NCBI GenBank assembly: GCA_003695205.1
Contig: RFIO01000490.1
Location: 1 to 13,230, forward strand
DNA from: Deltaproteobacteria bacterium
GTDB taxonomy: Bacteria; Desulfobacterota; Desulfuromonadia; Desulfuromonadales; Geothermobacteraceae
Length of the DNA stretch: 13,230 bases
Direction of reading: 5' to 3'
How positions within the stretch are numbered: position 1 is the first letter of the stretch; each line of letters begins with the position of its first letter. The position numbers and the translations under genes were made by a program. Below are positions 1 to 6,534 of this stretch, piece after piece. The notes below the pieces were generated by a model that searched no databases, was not told where the DNA came from, and was given only the letters and a program-made list of their open reading frames with translations.

Positions 1-208
1 CCAACAGAAGGGTTGTGACGCTGGTGTTGCTTAAGGTGGGTAAGGAAACGAGTTTTGCACTCGCGCCGGGAACGCCTGCCACAACATCCCCGACTTGTGA
101 TTGCAGATTACCCCTTCCCCCCGCGGCCGACCACGTGCCCATTCGTAAACTTTTGGTCCCAATTGCCCGATTCTGAACTGTGCTGATGTGCAGTCCTCCG
201 TTCTGAGG

Positions 209-237
209 TTGTCTTCAGGCTTGCCCGGGGCTATAAA
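209..237 (+). promoter_or_regulatory. sigma70-type promoter for the SDR-hemG genes
   Basis: TTGTCT (209-214) and TATAAA (232-237) are separated by exactly 17 bases. The -10 box matches the consensus at 5 of 6 positions and the -35 box at 4 of 6. Transcription would start near 244, about 25 bases before the ATG at 269. It is the best-looking promoter in the window. No start site has been mapped, so the call rests on sequence match and position alone. Confidence 0.6.
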
Positions 238-268
238 CAACCCAGCGCAAACACCGGGAGGCATTGAC

Positions 269-1201
269 ATGAAAAGACTTCTGATCATCGGCTGCGGCGA
301 CATCGGCCGACGCGTCGGGCGACTGCTGGCGGACCAGGGCGTTGAGGTTGCCGGCCTGGTCCGCAGCGAAGCCAGCGCGCAGGCGGCCGAGGCGGCGGGG
401 ATCACCCCCCTGACGGCTGATCTGATGGACGCCGACAGCCTTGTGGACCTGCCGACCGATGGTGCCCATGTGCTCTATGCCGCCCCGCCACCGGGCGGCG
501 GTCTGACCGACCCCAAGGCAGCCAACTTCTGCCGGGCGATCAGGCCGGAGCGGCTGCCGGTCCGGATCGTCTACCTGAGTACCAGCGGTGTCTATGGCGA
601 CTGCGGCGGCCGGATTATCGATGAACAGACACCGGTCAACCCCCAGACTTCGCGTGCCAGAAGGCGCCTCGACGCTGAAAACAACCTGAGAACCTTCGGT
701 GAACGGAACAATATTCCGGTCGTCATTCTCAGGGTCACCGGCATTTACGGCCCCTTCCGTTTCGCCCTGCACCGGATTCTGGAAAAACACCCGTTGCTGC
801 GTGAAGAGGAAGCGTCCTTTACCAACCGCATTCACGCCGACGATCTGGCCCGCGTCTGCCTTGCTGCGCTGGAGAGGGGCGCAGCGGGCGAGGTCTACAA
901 CGTCTGTGACGGCCAGGAAAGCACCATGACGCACTATTTCAACGCCGTGGCCGACGCCTTCGGGCTTGAGCGGCCGGCCCAGGTCACCAGCGCGGAAGCG
1001 GACAAGGTCATGAACCCGCTCATGCTCAGCTATTTCCGCGAGTCGCGGCGAATGAAGAACAGCCGCATGCTCGAACTGCTCGGCGCCCCACTGCTCTATC
1101 CGACCCTGGAAGATGGCCTGAAAGCCAGTGTCGAGGAGATGCGGCGTACCGATCCTGCCTTCTTCGACCGCCTGGCGCAAATGGCCAAGAACCTTGCCTG
1201 A
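269..1201 (+). CDS. SDR family NAD(P)-binding protein (YeeZ-like, atypical SDR)
   Basis: A 310-residue NAD(P)-dependent epimerase/dehydratase-like protein, probably cytosolic. The N-terminus has a Rossmann beta-alpha-beta unit with GCGDIGRRVG at residues 8-17. It is followed by the strand-loop YLSTSGVYGD (102-111), which corresponds to the active-site Ser/Thr region of extended SDRs. The usual catalytic YxxxK is not visible; the matching helix reads SRARRRLDAE (128-137). This resembles the atypical YeeZ group, whose substrate is not established. The ATG at 269 is preferred over an in-frame start at 188 because GGGAGG (256-261) sits 7 bases before it and a promoter lies between the two. The gene precedes hemG by 54 bases and may be cotranscribed with it. 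The family call is firm; the reaction is unknown. Confidence 0.85.
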   Translation: MKRLLIIGCGDIGRRVGRLLADQGVEVAGLVRSEASAQAAEAAGITPLTADLMDADSLVDLPTDGAHVLYAAPPPGGGLTDPKAANFCRAIRPERLPVRIVYLSTSGVYGDCGGRIIDEQTPVNPQTSRARRRLDAENNLRTFGERNNIPVVILRVTGIYGPFRFALHRILEKHPLLREEEASFTNRIHADDLARVCLAALERGAAGEVYNVCDGQESTMTHYFNAVADAFGLERPAQVTSAEADKVMNPLMLSYFRESRRMKNSRMLELLGAPLLYPTLEDGLKASVEEMRRTDPAFFDRLAQMAKNLA

Positions 1202-1229
1202 GCCGGTCCCACGGGATAAGATTGGCTCA
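1199..1229 (+). other. inverted repeat between SDR gene and hemG
   Basis: TGAGCC (1199-1204, including the SDR stop codon) and GGCTCA (1224-1229) are perfect 6-bp arms around a 19-base loop, followed by TCTTC. The stem is short and there is no real T-tract, so it would be at most a weak or partial terminator between two same-strand genes. Confidence 0.25.
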
Positions 1230-1255
1230 TCTTCACACTGAACCGGGATTTCTAC

Positions 1256-2662
1256 ATGACCACCATCACCATCATCGGCGGAGGCATCTCCGGCCTGGCC
1301 GCCGCTTTTGAGATCGAGCGCCAGGGCGAACTGGCAGGCCTCGATGTCGCTGTCACCCTGCTGGAAAAAGAGGCACGCCTCGGCGGCAAGATCTGGAGCA
1401 TCAGGGAGGACGGTTTTCTGTGCGAGTGGGGCCCCAACGGCTTTCTCGACAACAAACCGATGACCCTGGACCTGTGCGGCCGGATTGATCTGACCAACAG
1501 GCTGCTGCGCTCGAACGACAATGCCCGCAAACGCTTTATCTACAGCGGCGGGCAACTGCACCGCCTGCCGGAATCGGGCCCGGCCTTTTTGAAATCGCAT
1601 CTGATCAGCTGGCCCGGCAAGCTGCGCCTGGCCGGCGAGTTTTTCGTACCCCCCCGTCGCGACGGCAGTGACGAAACCCTGGCCGATTTCGCCCGGCGCC
1701 GCCTCGGTCGCGAGGCCCTTGACAAGCTGATCGCGCCGATGGTCTCCGGCATTTTCGCCGGCGACCCCGAACGCATGAGTCTGACAGCCTGTTTCCCCCG
1801 CATTGCCGAACTGGAACAGGACTTCGGCGGCCTGCTCAAGGCCATGATCAAACTGGCGAGAAAGAAACGCCGGGAACGCAAGGCGGGCAAGCAGGTCGCC
1901 AGTGCTGCCGGGCCCGGAGGCATTCTCACCTCCTTTGCAGGCGGCATCCAGGATCTGACCGACCAGCTGGGTCAGACACTGAAAGGGCAGATCCGTCTCG
2001 GAACCGAGGTGACCGCCGTTCGCAGGCTGGCCGACTGCTGGCAGCTGAAACTTGCCGACGGCAACGTCCTCGAAAGCGAGGTCGTCCTGAGTTGCGCGCC
2101 TTCATGGGCGCTGCGACAGATGACCCGTGATATCGACACCGGTTTCGACGATCTGCTGGAACAGATCCCCTACTCGCCCATGAACGTGGTCTGCTTCGGC
2201 TACCAGCGCGATAAGATCCCCCTGGACCTGAACGGTTTCGGCTACCTGATTCCCCGCTCCGAGGGGCGCAGCATCCTCGGGACCCTGTGGGATTCGAGCA
2301 TTTTCAGCCACAGGGCGCCGGAAGGGATGGTGCTGCTGCGCTCCATGATGGGCGGAGCGACCTACCCGCAGGCGATCGACCTGTCCGAACAGGAGGTTGT
2401 CCAGGCGGTGCGCGCCGACCTGAAGCAGATCATGGGCATCGCGGACGAACCCGACTTTATCAGGGTTTTTCGCCACCAGCGAGCCATCCCGATGTACCTG
2501 CCCGGGCACCGGGACCGGGTCGTGGAACTCAACCGGCGGCTTGACAGGCTGCCGGGACTCTTTGTCAGCGGCAACGCCTTTTTCGGAGTCGGCCTTAACG
2601 ACTGCGTCGATGCCTCCGGCAAGGCGGCCGCGCGCGTCATCGACTGGCTGCAGACCCGCTAG
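1256..2662 (+). CDS. hemG: protoporphyrinogen oxidase, FAD-dependent (HemG/HemY/PgoX type)
   Basis: Oxidises protoporphyrinogen IX to protoporphyrin IX (or coproporphyrinogen III in the coproporphyrin-dependent branch) using FAD and O2; usually a peripheral membrane flavoprotein. The 468-residue length fits the HemY/PPOX family. The N-terminus has the dinucleotide motif GGGISGLAAAF (8-18), the ribose-binding acidic residue with RLGGKI (41-46), and the typical EWGPNGFL segment (58-65). The C-terminus has the FAD-binding signature GNAFFGVGLNDC and a closing amphipathic helix. GGGA lies 8 bases before the ATG. This gene is unrelated to E. coli flavodoxin-like HemG despite the shared symbol. An oxygen-using heme enzyme near a cytochrome oxidase operon makes biological sense. 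Whether its substrate is copro- or protoporphyrinogen cannot be told from this sequence alone. Confidence 0.93.
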   Translation: MTTITIIGGGISGLAAAFEIERQGELAGLDVAVTLLEKEARLGGKIWSIREDGFLCEWGPNGFLDNKPMTLDLCGRIDLTNRLLRSNDNARKRFIYSGGQLHRLPESGPAFLKSHLISWPGKLRLAGEFFVPPRRDGSDETLADFARRRLGREALDKLIAPMVSGIFAGDPERMSLTACFPRIAELEQDFGGLLKAMIKLARKKRRERKAGKQVASAAGPGGILTSFAGGIQDLTDQLGQTLKGQIRLGTEVTAVRRLADCWQLKLADGNVLESEVVLSCAPSWALRQMTRDIDTGFDDLLEQIPYSPMNVVCFGYQRDKIPLDLNGFGYLIPRSEGRSILGTLWDSSIFSHRAPEGMVLLRSMMGGATYPQAIDLSEQEVVQAVRADLKQIMGIADEPDFIRVFRHQRAIPMYLPGHRDRVVELNRRLDRLPGLFVSGNAFFGVGLNDCVDASGKAAARVIDWLQTR

Positions 2663-2708
2663 CAGGAACCACGCCTCCTGTTCTGACGCCTGTACTGTCG
2701 GTTCCTGC
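2662..2708 (+). other. 9-bp perfect inverted repeat between hemG and cfa
   Basis: GCAGGAACC (2662-2670, starting on the last base of the hemG stop codon) and GGTTCCTGC (2700-2708) are perfect 9-bp arms around a 29-base loop. The left arm can alternatively pair CAGGA with the TCCTG inside the loop. No T-tract follows the stem, so a standard intrinsic terminator is unlikely. It could be an mRNA processing or stability element, or an operator for cfa. Confidence 0.35.
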
Positions 2709-2723
2709 CCGGGATTTCATTCT

Positions 2724-2739
2724 GGGAGGGATGACCATG
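2724..2739 (+). promoter_or_regulatory. ribosome binding site that decides the cfa start
   Basis: GGGAGGG (2724-2730) runs directly into a possible ATG at 2731, leaving no spacer. The next in-frame ATG at 2737 is 6 bases after the purine run, a normal distance. The second ATG is therefore the likelier initiation codon. Confidence 0.6.
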
Positions 2740-3852
2740 GCTGAAGACAGTTTCCGCCGACGCCTGGAGGATCTGCTCAATCTTGCCGACGTGCGTATCG
2801 ACGGCGATCGCGACTGGGACATCCAGGTTCACAACCCTCACTTCTACCGTCGGGTACTGGCCCAGGGCTCCCTGGGCTTCGGGGAAGCCTACATGGACGG
2901 CTGGTGGGATTGCGTCGCTGTCGACCAGCTGATCTGTCGTCTGCTGCGGGCGCGCCTCGATGAAAAAGTCACATCCCCTGCCGCCGTTCTGGATGCCGTC
3001 AAGGCCCGTCTGCTCAACTGCCAGTCCCGCCGCCGGGCCTTTGAGGTCGGCGAACGCCACTATAACATCGGTAACGACCTCTACCAGTGCATGCTCGACT
3101 CGCGCATGATCTACTCCTGCGCCTACTGGCACGGTGCGGAAACTCTGGAACAGGCCCAGGAGAATAAACTGGATTTGTGCTGCCGCAAACTGCAGCTGGT
3201 CCAAGGGATGAAGGTGCTCGACATCGGCTGCGGCTGGGGGGGAACCGCGCGCTACATGGCAGAGCGCTACGGTGTCGAGGTTGTGGGGGTGACGGTGTCG
3301 ACGGCCCAGGCCGAACTGGCGAGGCAGATCTGCGACGGACTTCCGGTCGACATCCGCGTCTGCGACTACCGGGAGGTCGGCGGCTGTTTCGACCGCATCG
3401 TCTCCATCGGCATGTTCGAACACGTCGGCTACAAGAACTACCGGACCTACTTCCGCAAGGTACGTGACCTTCTGGCCGAGGATGGCCTGTTCCTGCTGCA
3501 CACCATCGCCGGCAACGAAACCACGATCAAAACCGATCCCTGGATTGAGCGCTACATCTTTCCGAACGGCATGCTGCCGTCGGCCCGCCAGATCGCCGAA
3601 GCGACCGAGGGCCTGCTGATCCTGGAAGACTGGCACAATTTCGGCCCCGACTATGATCGGACCCTGATGGCCTGGCATGCCAATATCGAATCGGCGTGGG
3701 ACCGCCTGGAAGGCTACGACGAACGATTCCGGCGCATGTGGCGCTACTATCTTCTCTCGTGCGCCGGGGCCTTCAGGGCACGTTCGAACCAGCTGTGGCA
3801 GATACTATTCAGCCGTAACGGTATCGAAGGGGAATTCCGGGTACCGCGTTGA
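2737..3852 (+). CDS. cfa: cyclopropane-fatty-acyl-phospholipid synthase
   Basis: Transfers a methylene from S-adenosylmethionine to the double bond of unsaturated acyl chains in membrane phospholipids. The 371 residues match the Cfa family from end to end. Visible landmarks are an N-terminal helical domain with the NPHFYRRVL segment, HYNIGNDLY (108-116), the YSCAYW cysteine (C128, equivalent to E. coli Cys139), the SAM-binding loop VLDIGCGWGG (160-169), FEHVG with E228, HTIAG with H255 and I257, and DYDRTLMAW with Y306. The last four correspond to the bicarbonate-binding active-site residues of E. coli Cfa. The ATG at 2737 is chosen from RBS spacing; 2731 would add two residues. Its TGA is immediately followed by the reversed stop of def, so the two genes converge with no room for a terminator. 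Cfa genes often respond to stationary phase or stress, but no such signal is evident here. Confidence 0.95.
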   Translation: MAEDSFRRRLEDLLNLADVRIDGDRDWDIQVHNPHFYRRVLAQGSLGFGEAYMDGWWDCVAVDQLICRLLRARLDEKVTSPAAVLDAVKARLLNCQSRRRAFEVGERHYNIGNDLYQCMLDSRMIYSCAYWHGAETLEQAQENKLDLCCRKLQLVQGMKVLDIGCGWGGTARYMAERYGVEVVGVTVSTAQAELARQICDGLPVDIRVCDYREVGGCFDRIVSIGMFEHVGYKNYRTYFRKVRDLLAEDGLFLLHTIAGNETTIKTDPWIERYIFPNGMLPSARQIAEATEGLLILEDWHNFGPDYDRTLMAWHANIESAWDRLEGYDERFRRMWRYYLLSCAGAFRARSNQLWQILFSRNGIEGEFRVPR

Positions 3853-4356
3853 TCAGCGCCGCTTGCGCCTGAAAACATCGGTCTTGAGACTGGAAACCCG
3901 GTCGAGAAAAAGCAGGCCATCCAGATGGTCGAGTTCATGCTGGATCGCCACCGCCTCGAAGCCGCGTGCCCGAACAACCCTTTCGATCCCGTCCGCGTCG
4001 ATGAACTGGACCAGGATCTTCTCGGCGCGCGTCACGTTACCGGTGTAGTCGGGCACACTCATGCACCCTTCGCGCATGACCTTCGCCCCCTCTCTCTCGA
4101 GAATCTCTGGGTTGACCATCACCAGGCAGCCGTGGTTGTCGTCCCGTCCCAGCTTGCTGTGGGACACATCAACCACAACGACACGCAAATCGGAACCGAT
4201 CTGGGGCGCGGCCACTCCAACCGAGTGGCCGGCGGCATACATGGTGTCGAGCAGGTCGGTGATCAGCTGCGTCACCTCGTCATCAAACTCCCCGACCGCG
4301 CGACAGACCTGCTTCAGGCGCGGATCAGGGTAGACCAGAACTTCACGTACCGCCAC
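3853..4356 (-). CDS. def: peptide deformylase
   Basis: Removes the formyl group from the N-terminal methionine of nascent proteins; a cytosolic metalloenzyme (Fe2+ or Zn2+) acting near the ribosome exit. The 167 residues have the three family motifs: SVGVAAPQIG (45-54, oxyanion Q52; the usual first glycine is Ser), EGCMS (96-100, metal ligand C98) and HELDH (140-144, ligands H140 and H144, catalytic E141). The start is GTG, supported by GGAG (4365-4368, reverse strand) 8 bases upstream and by alignment of MAVREVLVYPDPRL to other deformylases. It lies 2 bases after the ACT-domain gene, so the two are almost certainly cotranscribed. The common partner gene fmt is not adjacent. No key residue is missing and the enzyme should be active. 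Confidence 0.96.
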   Translation of the reverse strand: MAVREVLVYPDPRLKQVCRAVGEFDDEVTQLITDLLDTMYAAGHSVGVAAPQIGSDLRVVVVDVSHSKLGRDDNHGCLVMVNPEILEREGAKVMREGCMSVPDYTGNVTRAEKILVQFIDADGIERVVRARGFEAVAIQHELDHLDGLLFLDRVSSLKTDVFRRKRR

Positions 4357-4358
4357 GC

Positions 4359-4898
4359 CTACAGCTCCACGGGGTTGATGCTGCGCACCGAAATATCCAC
4401 TCCGAGTTCAAGGCGCACCGGTTCGAGAATTGCCTCGAGGCTGTCGACGTCAATTCCCTCCGGCAGGGTCGCCTCCAGCATCATGACATAGACCGGCCGC
4501 TGCTCGCTGCCGATCAGCTTGGTGTTCAGATCGGTGATGTTGATGTTGCGCTCCCCCAGTTCCTTTGCCACCCGGTAGACGATTCCAGGCTTGTCGGAAC
4601 CGTAAACCGAAATCAGGCAGAGATCGCCGCTCAGTTCGGGCCGCCTCTCCCCGCCCGGTTTGAGCGTGCGAACGAAGACGGACAGGTTGTCCTGTTCGAG
4701 CGGCGCGAAATTCGCCTGCACCTGATCACCGTCGACCAGTTCGGGATGGGCGATAATCAGCTGCATGGCGAACTGACCGCCGAGGATGCTGCAACTCGAA
4801 TCGGCGATGTTGCAGCCCATGTGGTAGAGAATCTCGGTAACACGGGACACGATACCGGGACGGTCCCGGCCGATGATGGTCAGGGCGAAATAGCGCAT
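4359..4898 (-). CDS. tandem ACT-domain protein, GcvR-like
   Basis: A 179-residue cytosolic protein made of two ACT domains, about residues 3-78 and 93-175. Each begins with the ligand-loop signature: GRDRPGIVSRV (10-20) and GSDKPGIVYRV (100-110). The second continues into NINITDLNTK (118-127). This two-ACT layout without a DNA-binding domain is that of GcvR, which in E. coli binds glycine and represses the glycine cleavage operon through GcvA. No gcvA or gcv genes are in the window, so the partner and ligand here are inferred only. The ATG at 4898 is preferred to an upstream in-frame GTG at 4991 because GGAGGTG (4903-4909, reverse strand) sits just before it and the ACT homology begins there. 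The def gene follows after 2 bases. Confidence 0.85.
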   Translation of the reverse strand: MRYFALTIIGRDRPGIVSRVTEILYHMGCNIADSSCSILGGQFAMQLIIAHPELVDGDQVQANFAPLEQDNLSVFVRTLKPGGERRPELSGDLCLISVYGSDKPGIVYRVAKELGERNINITDLNTKLIGSEQRPVYVMMLEATLPEGIDVDSLEAILEPVRLELGVDISVRSINPVEL

Positions 4899-5012
4899 AC
4901 CCACCTCCAGGTTTTCGGGGACGGTTGACAATTGCCACATTTCTAGCATGACAGGCACAGGAAAACCAGCACCACGGACAGGGGGGGGCACAGTGTCCGC
5001 GCAGCTTAGTCT

Positions 5013-5028
5013 GGCCTGGGTTCAGGCC
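5013..5028 (-). other. small hairpin over the stop codon of the 151-aa gene
   Basis: GGCCTG (5013-5018) and CAGGCC (5023-5028) are 6-bp perfect arms around a 4-base loop and span the TGA at 5022-5024. On the transcribed strand no T-run follows. It is a possible weak transcription pause or 3' end, not a convincing terminator. Confidence 0.2.
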
Positions 5029-5477
5029 TTGTCGGAGGGGGGGGCGGAGGTGACGATGGTCGCGGCCGAGCAGGTCGGAATACTGATGCCCATGCGCCCT
5101 TCCACCTGAACGGTGGCCGACCATTCGATGCGGGTGGCTGAAGCTGGCGCCTTCCAGCTGAAGACATACAGGCGGCCCGATTCGTCGTTTTCGGCACCGA
5201 GAGGAGCTTCGAATTCGTACAGGGTACCGGTGCGCACGTCCTCGCCGCGCAGGACAAGCGAACCCCTCGCCTTGCGACCGCCGAGATTGCGCAGGCGCAC
5301 GCACAGGTCGACCCGCTGGTCAACGCCGATATGCATCGGTACGCTCAGCTCAAGCACCGGCGCACCCTTGCTGGCGACAAAGGGATCGGCCTGGTCAAGC
5401 GCCTTGCTGCCACGACCGATAAGCGTCCCGGCGAGGGCGCCCTTGAGATAATCCTGCAGATTCGTTTCTTCGCCCAT
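5022..5477 (-). CDS. protein of unknown function, 151 aa, possible beta-sandwich domain
   Basis: I do not recognise this protein. It has no signal peptide and no clear transmembrane helix. Residues 1-35 are likely helical with a small-residue stretch LKGALAGTLIGRG (11-23). Residues 40-138 look like alternating beta strands, including LELSVPMHIG (42-51), VDLCVRLRNLGG (56-67), GTLYEFEAPLG (84-94) and RIEWSATVQVEG (116-127). The strand-NLG-turn-strand pattern recalls Ig-like or CARDB folds, which is an impression only. The tail (141-151) is polar and proline-containing, encoded partly by an 8-base homopolymer. The ATG at 5477 is chosen because GGGGGA precedes it by 9 bases; the open frame upstream to 5723 overlaps ctaB and has no protein-like character. 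It is flanked by the oxidase operon (178-base gap) and the ACT gene (123-base gap). Codon usage looks native. Confidence 0.75.
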   Translation of the reverse strand: MGEETNLQDYLKGALAGTLIGRGSKALDQADPFVASKGAPVLELSVPMHIGVDQRVDLCVRLRNLGGRKARGSLVLRGEDVRTGTLYEFEAPLGAENDESGRLYVFSWKAPASATRIEWSATVQVEGRMGISIPTCSAATIVTSAPPSDKA

Positions 5478-5655
5478 AAAACAAAATCCCCCGCAAGGAT
5501 CGCTGTGCAGTAAACGAGCCAAAAGCGGCAGATGCGAATGGGCTGTGGAAAAGGGCATGATGACAGGGACTGCGCAGCCGCTGCGAACGGACGCAGAGCG
5601 CTGGATGCGCCAAATGGCCCAGCAGGGGCTGGCGAAAATACCGAGGCTGGTGCCT
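5478..5655. other. intergenic region between ctaB and the 151-aa gene
   Basis: This 178-base gap separates two same-strand genes. It should hold the 3' end of the oxidase operon and the promoter of the next gene. I see no convincing -35/-10 pair. Near the ctaB end there are two short hairpins (5618-5633 and 5645-5661), listed separately. Confidence 0.4.
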
Positions 5656-5661
5656 TCAGCC
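5618..5661 (-). terminator. candidate weak terminator after ctaB
   Basis: On the reverse strand, GGCTG and CAGCC (5657-5661 and 5645-5649) form a 5-bp stem overlapping the ctaB stop, followed by a TATTTT stretch about 5 bases later. A second stem, CCAGC with GCTGG, lies just beyond. Neither has the long GC stem plus immediate T-tract of a strong intrinsic terminator. Confidence 0.3.
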
Positions 5662-6534
5662 CCAGAAGCGGTCGGCCGCCAGGACGGCAATAACCAGGCC
5701 CATGACCATGTTGACCCGGACAAACAGGGGACGCAGCTCGCCGCGCCTCATCTGCCGCGCCAGGCAGAGGACCAGCCAGCTGCCGATGGCCGGCATGGCC
5801 AGACGGGCCGGCAGACCGAGACCGGGCCCGACGCCGTGAGCGACAAGCACACTGCCGACCGCCAGGACCCAGCAGGCGACAACCAGGTTGAGCCTGTTTC
5901 GACCCAGCCGGTCGGCCAGCACCGGCAGACCGGCCTGCCGGTAGTCATCCCGATATTTGAGCATCAGCAGCAAAAAATGGGGCACCTGCCAGATAGCCAG
6001 CAGCAACCCGAACAACAGTACGCCGCCATCAAGCAGCGACCTGCCGCAGGTGGCCCAGCCGACCAGCGGCGGCAGGGCGCCGCTGACGGCGCCCGGAAAC
6101 AGGGCCAGGGGCGTGCGGCTTTTCAACGGTGTGTAGACAAGGTTATACAGGGCAACAGCGGCCAGCCCGAGCAACAGCGCGACGGGGCGATTGAAAAGTA
6201 GACCTGCCCCGGTTGCAAGCAGCATCATCGCCAGAACAAGCGCCGCCTCGACCGACAGGCGTCCGGTGGCCAGCGGACGATGGCAGGTTCGGGTCATGAG
6301 GGCATCGATACGACGCTCCTGCACCTGGTTGACCAGGGTCCCGGCGAAACTGAGCAGCCCGACGGCCAGGGTTGCCCGCACGACCTCCGTCCAGGCGCCG
6401 GACCGGGCCAGCAGCGCCCCTGTCAGGGTCGAGGCGCAGACCATGAGCAGCAGCCGTGGCCGTACCAGCAATGACCATTCGCCCGCCGTCAGGTTTCGGA
6501 ACTGACCGAACATATGCGGCAGGGGCCCCCTCAT
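5656..6534 (-). CDS. ctaB: protoheme IX farnesyltransferase (heme O synthase)
   Basis: Attaches a farnesyl group to protoheme to give heme O, the precursor of heme A used by aa3 oxidases. It is a polytopic inner-membrane UbiA-family prenyltransferase, 292 residues with about seven to nine hydrophobic segments. The first prenyl-diphosphate/Mg site is NQVQERRIDALMTRT (69-83), matching the family pattern N-x3-(D/E)-x3-D-x2-M-x-R-T, followed by RPL. Also visible are YTPLKSRT (134-141), GAVSGALPPLVGW (148-160) and PHFLLLMLKYRDDYRQAGLP (185-204), all diagnostic of CyoE/CtaB. The ATG overlaps the coxB stop as ATGA, implying translational coupling. An alternative start at 6513 (residue 8) has a purine run GAGGGGG upstream. 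It is the last gene of the oxidase operon. Heme A synthase (ctaA), needed for the next step, is not in the window. Confidence 0.94.
   Translation of the reverse strand: MRGPLPHMFGQFRNLTAGEWSLLVRPRLLLMVCASTLTGALLARSGAWTEVVRATLAVGLLSFAGTLVNQVQERRIDALMTRTCHRPLATGRLSVEAALVLAMMLLATGAGLLFNRPVALLLGLAAVALYNLVYTPLKSRTPLALFPGAVSGALPPLVGWATCGRSLLDGGVLLFGLLLAIWQVPHFLLLMLKYRDDYRQAGLPVLADRLGRNRLNLVVACWVLAVGSVLVAHGVGPGLGLPARLAMPAIGSWLVLCLARQMRRGELRPLFVRVNMVMGLVIAVLAADRFWG

Noticed and set aside
3..176. A short open frame at the left edge, possibly the tail of an upstream gene
   Set aside because: The 57-codon translation resembles no protein family and is not hydrophobic or domain-like. Bases 1-208 otherwise show no recognisable gene, tRNA or clear terminator.
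215..1600. A 461-residue open frame on the minus strand across the SDR and hemG genes
   Set aside because: It covers two real plus-strand genes and their gap, has no recognisable domain, and shows antisense-type composition.
4925..4953. A plus-strand TTGACA as a promoter
   Set aside because: The -35 box is perfect, but 17 bases on there is only ATGACA, and no plus-strand gene follows.
4910..4967. GGTTTTC/GAAAACC arms upstream of the ACT-domain gene
   Set aside because: Arms of 7 bases with a 44-base loop are expected by chance and nothing else supports an operator there.
4981..5044. Two runs of eight G residues (4981-4988 and 5037-5044) as possible phase-variation tracts
   Set aside because: One is intergenic and the other lies in the last few codons of the 151-aa gene, where slippage would change only the tail. 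Runs of this length occur by chance in GC-rich DNA.
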